From NCBI GenBank assembly GCA_029204225.1, contig CM055113.1, positions 9,324,364 to 9,388,363 on the forward strand: a stretch of DNA of 64,000 bases, in the 5' to 3' direction. The notes below the pieces were generated by a model. It was not told the origin of the DNA. It worked only from the letters and a program-made list of their open reading frames with translations, and ran no database searches. Origin of the DNA: Diphasiastrum complanatum. Taxonomy: Eukaryota; Streptophyta; Lycopodiopsida; Lycopodiales; Lycopodiaceae. This document shows, in pieces, positions 34,632 through 50,099 of the stretch. Positions within the stretch are counted from its first letter, which is position 1. Every line of letters begins with the position of its first letter. A program made the translations under genes and the position numbers.

Positions 34632-34674
<43 letters not shown>
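34632..34674 (+). repeat. Compound (CT)n(CA)n microsatellite
   Basis: 19 bp of CT followed by 24 bp of CA, directly at the broken end of the gypsy gag. Confidence 0.95.
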
Positions 34675-34675
<1 letters not shown>

Positions 34676-34719
34676 CCAAAGCCTAAAGCCTAAAGCTACA
34701 ACCTAATCCTAATCCACAA

Positions 34720-34823
34720 CCCACACACACACACCCTCTTTGTAAACACACGCATACACACACACACCCTCCATAAACGAACACATGGCACACACACATA
34801 CACACACACAGCACATGCACATA

Positions 34824-34878
<55 letters not shown>
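34720..34878 (+). repeat. Interrupted (CA)n region
   Basis: Imperfect CA runs fill this stretch, with a nearly pure one at 34,824-34,877. The Cys/Val-rich ORFs over it are spurious. Confidence 0.9.
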
Positions 34879-34879
<1 letters not shown>

Positions 34880-34930
34880 TCCATTAGCGAATGGACACAC
34901 ATGCATGCATGCGTGTGCACGCACGCACGC

Positions 34931-35024
34931 GTCCACCATTGCCCATCAATGACGGGCACACTTTACTAGTGTGTGTGTGTGTGTACTATTAAAGAGTGCT
35001 CGTCGTTGATGGGCAATGGCGTCC
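34931..35024. repeat. Inverted repeat of about 40 bp around (GT)n
   Basis: The left arm 34,931-34,970 (containing 'ccattgcccatcaatgacgg') is the reverse complement, with a few mismatches, of 34,985-35,024. The loop is a short GT run. The same arm sequence recurs near 40,217-40,263 and 40,322-40,369. Confidence 0.75.
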
Positions 35025-35390
35025 GATCTAGGTGGCGGCCGATGATTTGGAAATTCAGTATGTCATTGACAGATATTGATTTTTTGATCTAGGTGGCGGT
35101 GGTCCCTATGCGGCCTAATTGAGGTCCTTACGCAGTGGTCTCTACTTGGTCCTTATGCAGGATGAAGGGAGGGGCCGCAAACACCTCATTTGTTGACGTT
35201 TGGGAGGGGTCAACAACGATCCAATGGACCATCCTTTTCCGTGAAAATGCGGTGAAATGCAGTCCCTATGCGAGATGAAGCGAGGGGCCGCAAACACCTC
35301 CACACCCGCAGGCAGAGGGAGAGGGAGATGTGCGGTGAAATGCAGTCCCCATGCAGGATGAAGGGAGGGGCCGCAAACACCCCCACACCC

Positions 35391-35509
<119 letters not shown>

Positions 35510-35822
35510 CGTCCTATGCGACCCCTCCCTTCGACCATCCCCTCCTTTGTGGTCCTATGTGGTTCAACTATTGCTAGGGTCCTATGCAGTCAACAGTGGT
35601 CCAAATGGTCCAAACGGTGGTCCTTTGCGGTGAAAATGTGGGGAAATGCAGTTGAAATGGGGTCCCTATGTGGGATGAAGGGAGGGGCCGCAAACACCTC
35701 CTTTGCGGTCGTTTGGGAGGGGCCAACAATGGTCCAATGGGCCGTCCTTTGCCATGAAAATGCGGTGAAATGCGGTCCCTATGAGGGACGAAGGGAGGGG
35801 CCGCAAACACCTCCACACCTGT

Positions 35823-35995
<173 letters not shown>

Positions 35996-36133
35996 CGTCC
36001 TATGCGAACCCTCCCTTCGGCCATACCCTTGTTTGCGGTCCTATGCAGTTCAACGATTGATAGGGTCCTATGCGGTCAACAAAAGTCCAAAGGGTGGTCC
36101 TTTGCTGTCAAAATGTGGTGAAATGCAATCAAA

Positions 36134-36902
36134 TGTGGAGCCTGTTTCCACGTGTGAAAATAGTGTACTTGTCATGTACCATAATCATATAGGTTGTACA
36201 TATGATTTAATTCAAGTTCTAGTGGATAGAAAGGCCAAAAACTAGTTTTCTAGACATATGACACATGGCATCAATCTATTGATTGCATGAGCCACATCCT
36301 TTGGTTAGGTGTCATATCACATGTGTAGAGGACAGCTCACATGTGTGGAATATACTGAAGTAGGCAAATTTTGACTTCTAAAAGATTTCCAAGTATATCT
36401 CCATATAGAAGAAAAATGGACCAAAAGTGCTCAAAATAGAAGGTTTTGTCCAAGTGTCAGTTTTGCATGACGAATCATCACATGACAAAGCACCTTCACA
36501 CATGTGGGATCAAAGGGATGATCAGTACCACGAGCTACCACTTATTGTATATATAGAGCCACATCTGGCCATAATCAATGTGAGACACCAATCTTGATTT
36601 TGGAAGCAATTTTGAGTGATTCTCTCCATTTGTCTATATTTGTTTCAATTGTTTTGAGGTTCTATCAATGTGTACTTGATTTTCAGGTTGGAGTCCATAC
36701 TCAGACAATGTTTCACATGTGTGAAACCAGAAAGTACACCTACCTTCAATTAATGATTGTTCTTGTTAGGATTTTGTGTCTGGAATTGATCTAGATTGAT
36801 CTTAATCTCAAGTAGATTGATAGATCAAGTGATCTGACAACCAATCCCTCTTGAGGATCAGATTAGGATCCACTCTTGGTCCTTATTTGTACCTTTTGCA
36901 CA
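36134..36902 (+). mobile_element. Family C LTR (left LTR of a decayed element)
   Basis: Similarity to the 31,890-32,688 LTR starts at 'tgtggagcctgtttcc' and runs to the end 'ttttgcaca' (36,902). It is truncated at its 5' end relative to that copy. It is immediately followed by a tRNA-Met-type PBS, which sets the orientation. A TATA-like 'gtatatatagagcc' is at about 36,547. Confidence 0.75.
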
Positions 36903-36915
36903 TGGTATAAGAGCC
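36903..36915 (+). promoter_or_regulatory. Primer-binding site (tRNA-Met type)
   Basis: 'tggtataagagcc' touches the LTR end CA directly. It differs at one position from TGGTATCAGAGCC. Confidence 0.75.
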
Positions 36916-38597
36916 TAGTACAAGAGGTTTTGTTGAAATTGATAGGGTTAATCCAAATCAAAGCCAAAATTAGCAATTTTTTGGAAACTAGTCAAATTTT
37001 GTGTAGCGAGTTGGATTTGATAGCTATGCTCAAAATTTTTGGTCCAGATCTTGTTGTGGGCTGTAGGAATCCTTCATCAACTCAAAGGATTCTACGATTG
37101 TGAATTGATCACTCATGATCGAGATGGCAAATGGTTGGTTGGAGAAGACTACATGGAACAAATCAAGAGGCAATTTCTTCAAGACAAGGGAGATCTCATT
37201 GGTGAGCTTATTGAGGTTTTGTATGAACTCAAGGGGGCTGGATTTCTTAGGTTTGATACTCATCTTCACCTACTCTACTTCGTGTTGGATGGAAAGTTTG
37301 GAATCTATCTTTTGATTTATGATGGTGACATTGGTGACATTGTTTTCACTAACCTTTGTGGAAATTTGAGATCAAGCATTGATGAGATCTTGTTGGATCT
37401 AGATCATATGTTTGAGAGGGAGTATTTTTAGGTCTGAAGATATTCATATCTTTGATATCTTTGATGATCAAGAGAAAGGTAAGCAAGTGGAAGACACACT
37501 TTGCTTTATTCACATGTTTTGAAGAATTTTCTTGTGTAGATGATGCTCTGCAAGTGGATATTGGTTCTCATGTTTTTCATAATGGAAAAGCAAGTAATGG
37601 ATCTGGAAAAAAAAAAGTTTGTTCAATGACTTTGATGGTCAAGAGGAAGACCAAGAGGTTGGTCTCAAAGGGCTTCAACAACACAAAAGGAAAAGTGGCA
37701 ATTTGGAGCTAGTCAAGAGCATCAAAGGAAGGGTATTTGGCCAAAGATGTTTTGGATCTATTTTTGCAGCTTATTGAAGACTCAAGTAAGGTCAAAGTAT
37801 CAGCAAGGAAGTGTTGTTCAAGTTTACTTTACTTGTTCTATCTCATGTTTGAGCTATTTCATGTGGATGTGTGCAAATTGTCAAGATATGGACAAACTAG
37901 CTACATTGTCTTGCAATATCTTATTGTTGGAGTTGTACTAGAATTCTTGGCTGGTTTTGCTGATGGAAATGAAGCTAATGGAGGTTCATTATGTCACTCA
38001 TCCATGGCTAAGTTCTCAAGTGTTGAGCTACTTGGTGCCAATACTTGGAGATTGTCAATATTTGGTGAATTCATGGTCATTTTCTTGTGTCAAGTAGATC
38101 TTGAGGTGGACTAGTGCAACCTACTTGGTTTATGGAGTCATGTGGTGCTGGATTTGCATCATTAATGTACTCACCTACTCATGGATTTCCAAGGTTTGAT
38201 GGTTTCTTGTGGCAAGATGGAGATGGAGGCTCATTCATGGAGTTTTATGTTGGAGACATATCAAGAAAGGACAAAGTTGGAGGACACAAGCAAGCAAATG
38301 GTCATCACTCACATTTATTGTTTGGTTGCTGTAATTTTTTAGAGAGTACAAAGTTTGAAACATGGAGGAATCATTTCATTCACATTATATTTGGTTCTTC
38401 ATGTTCTAGTTATATCTTGATGTGCAAAATTGATGTAAGAAATAGTGAAGCATCCAATTTGGACACTATTCTCTATATCAATTATGAAAGATACTTTAGA
38501 ACCTTAGAAAGAAGATCTATACTTAGGATGGAGATCATTCTAAAGTTGGATCAAAGTTCTATTGTTAAAACTATGCCAAAACTAGCTGAAGAGGGAG
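36916..38597 (+). pseudogene. Very degenerate copia-like pol
   Basis: In the frame from 37,039, LIEVLYELKGAGFLRFDTHL and then LYFVLDGKFGIYLLIYDGD, LRSSIDEILLDLDHMFE follow the copia RT order of ALYGLKQAPRAWYDR, the YVDD strand and DEI...L...F. The YVDD itself has become YDGD. Around 37,900-38,000, VLQYLIVGVVLEFLAGFADG is reminiscent of the start of copia RNase H. The last frame (38,114-38,602) has no motif I recognise and runs into a polypurine tract. The copia assignment is plausible but weak. The frames are heavily shifted. Confidence 0.5.
38588..38597 (+). promoter_or_regulatory. Polypurine tract
   Basis: 'gaagagggag' lies directly before 'tgtgagagatttc', an LTR-type start. Confidence 0.6.
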
Positions 38598-39251
38598 TGT
38601 GAGAGATTTCAACTAGTTTAGTCTAGTTTAGTCACATTTTGGTAAATTGTCAATAAGAGGCCAAAACTCATTTTAGACTTAGAGATAAACTTTTTGAGGT
38701 TATATTAGTTTAAAATACATTCAATAAACACTTTTGGAAAGTGTGGGAAAGTTGGTAGTCGAGTTTGAGAGATATTCAAATTTGAACTTTCGGTATATTG
38801 AATCTAGACCCAAAAATAGTAGGGTTTACATTTTGGAGGGAAAGCCAAGTGGCCAAATAGGGTTTGGAAACTCTATAAAAGGATGTAACTCGTGGAGAGA
38901 CACATCTTCTCTCTTCTCTCTCTCATTTCATCATTATACATGGTTCTCTTTGGGTTCTACTACTCATTGGTGCACTATCTTGGTGTTATCTTGCAATCTT
39001 GTGTGTAGAATGATCATTTATTGCTATTTTTGGTTCCACACGTGTGAAATACAATAGGGTATTGTAATTGTATGGACATCAAACATATTTTATGTTTTGG
39101 TTCATGTTTGATCAATATCTCTTAGAGTTTGCATCTCATTTTGTATGTAGATGCTGATTTTTCTACATTGGCAGGATTGTTGGTTTGCTCCTTATTGTAA
39201 CCAAAGATTTGGGACTTGGATTGGATCTCAAATGATCTGAAATCCTTCACA
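38598..39251 (+). mobile_element. Family B LTR
   Basis: It begins TGTGAGAGATTTCAACTAG after the polypurine tract. It shares 'tcaactagttt', 'agaggccaaaa', 'gtcgagttt', 'attcaaatttgaa', 'aatagtagggttt' and 'ggagggaaa' in order with 61,780-62,364, and more loosely with 49,131-49,700. A TATA box 'ctataaaag' at about 38,873 is followed by a short CT-rich leader (38,905-38,930). The end near 39,251 (ttcaca) is a guess. It does not match the left LTR at 36,134-36,902. Confidence 0.65.
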
Positions 39252-39275
39252 TAGACCCATAAAAATCCACCATCT

Positions 39276-39394
39276 TGAGTTTAGGCCTCCAACCATTAAC
39301 TATGACCATATACACATGAGGGCCCCAAACCCCTCATAAGATAGGCCTACTTATCTCCTAATGGGATGATAATCCGAGATCAGCCATGGGTCAT
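39276..39394 (+). repeat. Short TG...CA interspersed repeat, copy 2
   Basis: 'tgagtttaggcctccaacc', 'cacatgagggccccaa' and 'aatgggatgataatccgag' match copy 1 (15,154-15,301). The end is degraded just before an (AT)n(TG)n tract. Confidence 0.68.
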
Positions 39395-39404
39395 TGTTTA
39401 TATT

Positions 39405-39405
39405 C

Positions 39406-39480
<75 letters not shown>
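39405..39480 (+). repeat. (AT)n(TG)n compound microsatellite
   Basis: A short AT run followed by about 60 bp of TG, then a short TA-rich segment. Confidence 0.95.
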
Positions 39481-39481
<1 letters not shown>

Positions 39482-39524
39482 CTATATATATAAATATATT
39501 TGTGTGTCACATTTGTGCCTATGT

Positions 39525-39573
39525 ATGGGGTAGGAGGATGCATGGGTCTTACCCATGCATCCTCCTACCCCAT
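39525..39573. repeat. Perfect 23-bp foldback with 3-nt loop
   Basis: Left arm 39,525-39,547, loop 'ctt', right arm 39,551-39,573. The arm contains 'taggaggatgcatgggt'. The stem is perfect. Related, looser copies of the arm occur at 39,607-39,660 and 40,430-40,555. Confidence 0.9.
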
Positions 39574-39847
39574 GTACTTTTTCAAAAAAACTATCTAAAA
39601 TTCTTACATGCATGCATGGGGAAGAGGATGTATGCATGCTGCCCCATGCATACACCTTGCCACATCATCAATCCGCAATAGGAGCATACCCCTCACATCA
39701 GGATCACTACATGGCACAACACTATTGATCTAGATCGAAAGATCCAACGAGGTGGATTCATTCTAGCTCGCCATATCTAACAAGCTTTCATCCCACCCAT
39801 GATTGAGAGGTCGCACTATGGCATGATCAGGTGAAAAAGATCAGGTG

Positions 39848-39900
39848 ACCGCATCCTGCCATAGTGCGATCGGGAGGTCGCACTGTGGTAGGATGCGGTC
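39848..39900. repeat. Hairpin with 23-bp stem
   Basis: 'gaccgcatcctgccatagtg' (39,848) pairs with 'cactgtggtaggatgcggtc' (ending 39,900), with two mismatches and a loop of about 7 nt. A partial third copy of the arm ('gaggtcgcactatggca') lies at 39,806. Confidence 0.85.
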
Positions 39901-40158
39901 TTGGCTAAAAATAAAAAACGAGAGGCCGCAATCTTGATTGAAGCTTCTGGAGGTGCCGCATTTGCTCCTAAAGACACTCAGATAGATGCGAGATTGGCTA
40001 CGTTGTTTTTACAGAAGTTTGAGACTCGAATTTTTTCCAAAGGACTCGAGAAATCCGAGACTCAGATTTTTCGAGTCCTTCAAAAGAAATTCGAGTCTCG
40101 AACTGTCAACTCAAATTTTTCCAAAGGATCGAAGGACCCTTTGTACTGACTGTCATGT

Positions 40159-40402
40159 CGAATTTTTCAAAAGACTTGAATTTTTTCAAAGACTAGAATT
40201 TTTTCAAAGACTTGAATTTTCAAAGACTAGATCGGCCTTTGTCAACGACGGGCACTTACAACTAGAAGAAGGCGATCCAACCTTCTCTCTCATTCAGCCA
40301 TCTTCCAAATCATTGGCCGTCACTAGATCGGCCTCCATTGCCCGTCAACGATAATCACTCACAACTAGTATATATATATATATATATCTATATATATATA
40401 TA
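40159..40402 (+). repeat. Short tandem repeats, arm-like motifs and (TA)n
   Basis: A 19-21-bp unit 'gaattttttcaaagact' is repeated four times with variation (40,160-40,220). Then 'agatcggcct...gtcaacg' motifs at 40,217-40,263 and 40,322-40,369 repeat the arm of the 34.9 kb inverted repeat. An interrupted TA run ends the region (40,368-40,402). Confidence 0.75.
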
Positions 40403-40809
40403 TTTAAACTTTGTTCCACTTTTATGCATGAGTGAGGGGACTCATGCATCCTCCTCCCCCCACCCATGCATACACATTTTTTGAACTAGGAATGATGGGG
40501 AGGAGGATGCATGTATGGGGAAAATGATGCGTGTCCCTCCTCCCCAAGCATGCATCTAAGGGGCCTACTCTAAATTCAAATTACCCTTTATCAACACACA
40601 TAGTGTTTTGAAGTGCATGGTACATGCTTTCATGGTGAAAGGTCTAACCAAATGGGACTTTCATTATCAAGGATTTCATTAAATTTGAAGGACATTCTAA
40701 GGATTTTTTTAATTATCAAACTTTCCATGAGAAAGGTTGAAATAAAAATGCATTTCTATGAAGGAAAAAATCGGCTGTGAAGACTTCAAAACGCAGGCCT
40801 GGTGGACCC

Positions 40810-40829
40810 CACACACACACACACACACA

Positions 40830-40910
<81 letters not shown>
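40810..40910 (+). repeat. (CA)n(CT)n compound microsatellite
   Basis: 22 bp CA then 79 bp CT. It forms the left edge of the satellite-like array to its right. Confidence 0.97.
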
Positions 40911-42720
<1,810 letters not shown>

Positions 42721-45700
42721 GTAACCACATGTAGCGCAGGCATCCCAAAGGGAGCTGGGAACCATGACTTAGCTTCCCAGCCTTCAACTCTTGCCATCCA
42801 AACCCACTTGACATACAAGCAGCCAACTCACCAACAACGATCAGACTTAACCAACTTGAAGTTTCGAAAACCAACATTGAGATCCAACCTGGCGCCATGC
42901 CAAATCGGGGGACCCGATGTGGGTGACTTCCCTCCAAGCAAGCCGCCTGACATACATCAAACTTAACCAACTCGAAGCTTCATTACAAACGAGTAACATC
43001 CATTCCAAGCAAGCGGTCTGACTTACATCAGAATTAATTTTTGCTTTACAACACCGGTGAAGAACTCTTTTCCTCTGATACTCACTGAAAGTGTGCCCTA
43101 CCTACATACGGATCAGCGATCTGACAGCTTACGGCATGTATTTGCTTCTCTCTTACATTACGTTTGTATTTACTCTACTTTCTAGAGGAGGTTGCTTTAA
43201 TAATGATCTGCTTTGATATGCCACTCATCTTTCTAAACCATGTTAAGGTTGTGATAGGGCAAGAACACATTGAGGTCTAGCAATGGACAACAATGTCACT
43301 TTTGGTTTCTTGAAACCGTCCACCCTACCTCAATGGACAACGATGGATAATTCTCAGAAATTGCCGGTGATAGTAATGATGTAACCACGATTTTTCCATA
43401 CTTTTGCTTGCTCCTTATGGCTCAGTGAGCAACGATGGAGGGCTGTCTCACTCCTACACATGCTTCACAATTTTTTTTGATTAGGAATGGGCGTTGTCCA
43501 GTGATGGACAGATCACTGAAATTTGCTCATAAGAAGAAGATGTATTAATAGTGTTATGTGCTTTCCAGCGATGGATTGCATAGGCATGATAAGCTCACGT
43601 TTAAACACCGAATCTACACATAGAGACTCTGCTGTTCCGGCAATGGACAGGAGGGTGGTCTTCTCTTCAGTTGATAATACTATATATTCATGCATGGCTA
43701 ATGTCCAGCGATGGACCATGAACTTGTGCTATCTGTTCATAGAAATTTTCACTTCTTTAGCCTCCTCCAACCAACGATGGAAGGATGGACACATGCATGC
43801 ATAACTCTTACTTATGTGCTCTCTTTACAAGTATTCATACTAAACACACCATTGATCATCAGATCTTTGCAGTCCTAGAATTTTCTTTCCAAAATTACTG
43901 ATGTCCCATACCATCAGCTTTTCCTTCCAAAAAATCCTTAACCGCTTATCTGATATTCTAGAGATCCATTGATCATCTAGCTGTCCTATAACCCCTATAG
44001 AAAATTATCTCTTGTTCCCAAACACTGGAGAATCCTTTTACTTGGATGACTGGCATGCCTATCAAATGGATACCTAAAATCCACATCTGATTATGTGACT
44101 TAGACAGAAGAATTAACATGGTTCAATATTACATCCTGATCCTCTCTGGTTAATGATAAGATTCAAACCCCTACTGATGCATCAAATCTAGGGACAAGCT
44201 TCTGTCAACTAACAGATCCAATGTAATCCAAGTATCAGATTCCACTTCTAAACCTCACAATTGACATCCATAACTCAATGGTTACAAAGATATCAGTTAC
44301 GAATTCAACTGAATGAATTCTAATAACCAGTATTAAGCAATTATTTATAGGGATTACCAAAATCCTAACTGCGAAATACATTTCCCGATCACACTTACTA
44401 CTTCTAATGTCCACTCTTCTTCCCTCCTTAGAATTTTCAGTTCCTTGAAAATCTTTCAGCTAAGGTACCCAGAAGATGTAGCGACATTAGTAAATGTTTT
44501 TAAAAAAATTAATTACTGTAGGAAAAAGTCCAAAACAAACTCATTTCTGTCCTATACCTGAGCTGAATATAATTCACCATAGGATTTTACTTACTGGAAA
44601 TGAAATCCGTTATGTAATTCTATTATTACAAATTTTTCAATAAAATCAGACTGTTTTTTTTTCTTTTTATTGACTGGTTTGGCATTACTTCGTTAATATT
44701 GACAAAACCTATCCAAACATAGAATATGAAATTACATGAATTTCCCATCAATAGGATTTCAGTAATTCTCGAATCGTATCTTGTCAGATTTACTGACTAG
44801 ATAAAGAATACTATTGCCACTCATCCAATCTGGTCATTTCATATCGTTTGACAATTTTAATTCAAATTTAACGAGTATCTTGCCCAAACGTTCACTTGAC
44901 CAATTTACCGATCAACATCGATTAAAAAACTATCAGACAAGTAACTGATTTCCAATTTTTACCAAATTAATTTAAATTTTAACTTTCAATCTAAGAGTTC
45001 CCAACTCCAAAGTTAAAAAATGATAGCACAGTAAAAACTATCAGCCATTTATTGCGGTTCCTTCGGTCAATTTTAACTTATCTATTATTGGGAAATAATT
45101 TAGACTTAATGAAAATACTGTGATCAACTCTGATTGATAAACTCAGTTTAATCAATTCACTAATCTAAACTGATTCCATAGATAACAAAAAAATGACTGA
45201 AATTTTGAATTTTTTTTTGAAAAAATTCTGACAAAAATACTGTTAGTACAAAAGCCAATCGAAGTCGCAAAAATCGAAACATTGTCCGATTCCTAATGCT
45301 ACTAACCCAATGTCAAATTGGCATGCCAAGCACACTACATCAGTCATAAACGTCATTACGAAATTTTTTTTATGTAAACTTCAGTTTTACGGAATTTGTC
45401 AGCCATTAACACTGATTTGTGACCCAACTGTCAGAGCACATGCGTATGACCACTCAAATCGATTGTAAATCCCACATGCATGTCAGATCACTCTAAGAAT
45501 CAACATGTAACTAGTCCATGCATGTACAATACTACAAATTAGGGAAATGACTGGCATGCAATCAAAACAATTTCAAATTTTGCAAATTTTACTCACAAAA
45601 CTACAAAACTTCATATGATCATAACTTTGGGTATAAGACACCAAATTGGGTGCTGTAAAGCTTAGTACAGAGGGAGACCAAGTGAACAAGATGCTTGCCA

Positions 45701-46797
45701 CATCAGCCTGCCACCTAAGCTTCACACGTGCAGGATCAGAGCTGCCAAAAATCTGTAGTAGGGCGCACTTCCACAAGAAGAAATCATGTCAAAACGTGCA
45801 AACACCCATCCTAGCCTGAAATTGATGCTACCAATAGTCTTAAACAGCCAATTAGACTTCCATGAAGCATTCATACTGATCCTAAGATGCAATATAGGCT
45901 GAGAACAAAGATTTCTTGATTTGTAGAAGTCAAAATAGCTTCAAACTTGGTGAAGATGGTGCATAAGCCACCGGCCATCAATTCACAGATCTGATAGCTT
46001 GCTGGGAAGGCAAAAAGGAATGCTAATCATGCTGTAATCAATTCCAAAATGATCTCCTTATGAATTTGGAGAGATCCATCCCCCAAAAATCACCAAAAAT
46101 GGTCATTTTTTGAACTTTTTTTTGACTTCCTACAAGTCCAATTGCTGGAATTCTTAGCTCTAACTTCAAGGAAAGCCTTAAAAGACTTTGCTCCACCATT
46201 ATACAAGCTCTACATGGTGTTTTACAGCAACCTACTATCCAACTTTATAAAAAAAACAAGCAAAAATTATAATTTTTGGCTATTTTCCTGTTTTTTCCTC
46301 ACCATAAGTGGAAATTCATGACATACAACTCTTTCTCTAACACATGCAAACCAATTTACAGAATTACAACCATCTAATTGATCTGATCTTGCTGGATTTT
46401 GGTTCTTACTATCTATTTTGTGCCAAAAAGCATGAAAAACCATGCAATTTTGACCAAAACATAGCCTAGAATCATAAATCATTGGAGAGAACCGGCATGC
46501 ATCATTAATGAACCCTAAAGCGAAAGTACACTTGCTGGAAAATTCAGATTTAGCAAATATTTGATCTACACAAGAAAAAGCTCCAAAAAAGCATCACAAA
46601 TTGGCCTTCAAGGACAATTCTCCATAAAACAAAAGAATCCCAAGAGTAATGGATCTTAGCAACATGCAAACTGAAACTGGGATAGTACACCCACTTGCAC
46701 CCTTGCTATCCACCTTGGAAGAGAATGCCCATGGATCCAATCCAAAATTTCGATGAAAGGTAACCCTTCTCCATGTTCTCCAATCTTTGTAAGCCTT
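42721..46797. other. Gene-free region of about 4 kb
   Basis: No coding domain is seen on either strand. A scattered motif (agcgatggac or similar) occurs eight times in 43,279-43,785. 44,000-45,500 is AT-rich. If the LTR at 46.8-47.3 kb is a 5' LTR, this minus-strand DNA would be its non-coding interior. Confidence 0.6.
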
Positions 46798-46809
46798 GCT
46801 CTGATACCA
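46798..46809 (-). promoter_or_regulatory. Primer-binding site, exact tRNA-Met type
   Basis: On the minus strand this is TGGTATCAGAGC, an exact match to the plant initiator tRNA-Met site. It is immediately downstream (minus sense) of an LTR-like region. Confidence 0.85.
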
Positions 46810-46810
46810 C

Positions 46811-47328
46811 TATAAGGGAAGCTCCCTAAGATCCTGCTTACAAGACAAAACACAATGGAAAACACACTATGGGGCAACCACCCAACCAAGTAGAAGCAAC
46901 CAATCAACTCTAGAAGCTTCACCCCCAAGCCAAGGAACAAGAGGCATGAATGTATAGTGAAACCTTGGCAATGAATCCATGATCACAATGAGGAGTAGGG
47001 TGAGTTTGGCCTCTTCTTATAGAGCCATAAGCATCTTGGGCACATAGCCATGCATAGCCCTAAGTTCCCTATACATAGATTCACCTAGAATAGAGTCCTA
47101 TGCATGGACCAACTATTCATAGGATTGCTATTGATAACTCTACACATGCATACACTGTCTCATACCTTGTCTAAACTCCATTTAGTGTGTTCTGGCCTCA
47201 CAAGGATATTAGTTACTTTCGGGTCACATCCAGTATGACATGGCATAACTAATAGCTTGATGTACTGGAGTACCGTTATCCAAGACTAGGAGTATACTGA
47301 ATCCTACTTACTGGTCATGGACATAACA
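46811..47328 (-). mobile_element. LTR (5' type) on the minus strand
   Basis: In minus sense it begins TGTTATGTCCATGACCAGT (47,328), has a TATA box 'ctataagaag' at about 47,023, and runs to the exact PBS at 46,809. The terminal dinucleotide next to the PBS is not CA (it reads ...cttatag), so the 3' end is uncertain by a few bases. No coding sequence follows within 4 kb. Confidence 0.65.
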
Positions 47329-49130
<1,802 letters not shown>

Positions 49131-49700
49131 TGTGAAAAATTGTCAACTAGTTTGTTGGTTTATTTGCATTTTTTGGAGGCCAAAATGAAATCTCAACTTA
49201 GAGATAGTTTCATATTTGTCAATAAAGGCCTAAATAGTGTTTGTACTATTTTTGGCAAGTAGATAAGTGGATGAGGTCGGATCTGGACCCATTCTAATTA
49301 GCTGATTTTGGTACATTGCATCTAGATTGTTATTTCTAGGTTTTTGATGAAGTATCTAGAAGTTTCCAAATTAGGTCAAATTTGGGGAAAATGGCCAAAT
49401 GACATTTTGGAGGCTATAAATAGCTAGACCTGTGTGGAGAAATAATCATCTCTCGTGTTTCTATGTCCATCTCATGTGTTTCTCTCTTGATATCTTGAGT
49501 TTCTATGTGTAGAATGTTGATTTTATGGTTGATCTAGCTTTCACATGTGTGAAGTATAGTATAGTAGTGATGATGTATGGACATGGACAGTACTAAGTCA
49601 TATATAAGTGTTTATGATCATATCTTTGTGCATTTATAAGCTCTAGCATGCATAAAGTAGTGATTTCTATCTTCTCTATATTTCTAGATGCGCAACCAAA
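49131..49700 (+). mobile_element. Family B-like LTR (approximate end)
   Basis: It begins 'tgtgaaaaattgtcaactag'. It shares 'ggaggc(c)', 'aatggccaaatgacattttgg' and a TATA box 'ctataaatagc' (49,416) with the 38,598 LTR. An internal 'ttcacatgtgtgaag' (49,549) also resembles the others. The right end is not resolved. No PBS is clearly visible. Confidence 0.5.
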
Positions 49701-50099
49701 TTTGGCTAAAGATCATTGATGAACTAAATGTGTTTTGATCTCTAATTTCTCATGAATACCATAAATGTGATGACTTAGTAGGCACCAAAAGTGTTATCAA
49801 TACTAAATATTCTACTTTCATACTCATATATGGATCAACATTCTCAGAAATCTATCTTTGGACTTCAAACCAAGTTGATTTTAAATCAAAATGACTCTCT
49901 ATACTCAAAGAGAGTATTTTGCTTAGAACCATATTAATTGGACTGTGATTGAAGTCCCAAAAAAAAAGCCCTTGGTCATAATCTCAACAAATAGTGGTTG
50001 ACGGAGGTAAGGTTGATTGAAATCTATTTTCAAACTCATAGGCTATATTCTCATTAGATGTGTTGGGAGAATTTCTTAAGTTGGTGCCAAAAGCAAAAG

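Noticed and set aside
34683-34959. Cys/Val-rich ORFs on the minus strand
   Set aside because: Translation of the CA microsatellite.
37737-38114. Hydrophobic ORF as a host membrane protein
   Set aside because: It lies between a PBS and a polypurine tract and shows a weak copia RNase H-like string, so a decayed element is the simpler reading.
46656-46940. 94-codon minus-strand ORF
   Set aside because: It spans the LTR end and PBS of a minus-strand element and has no domain.
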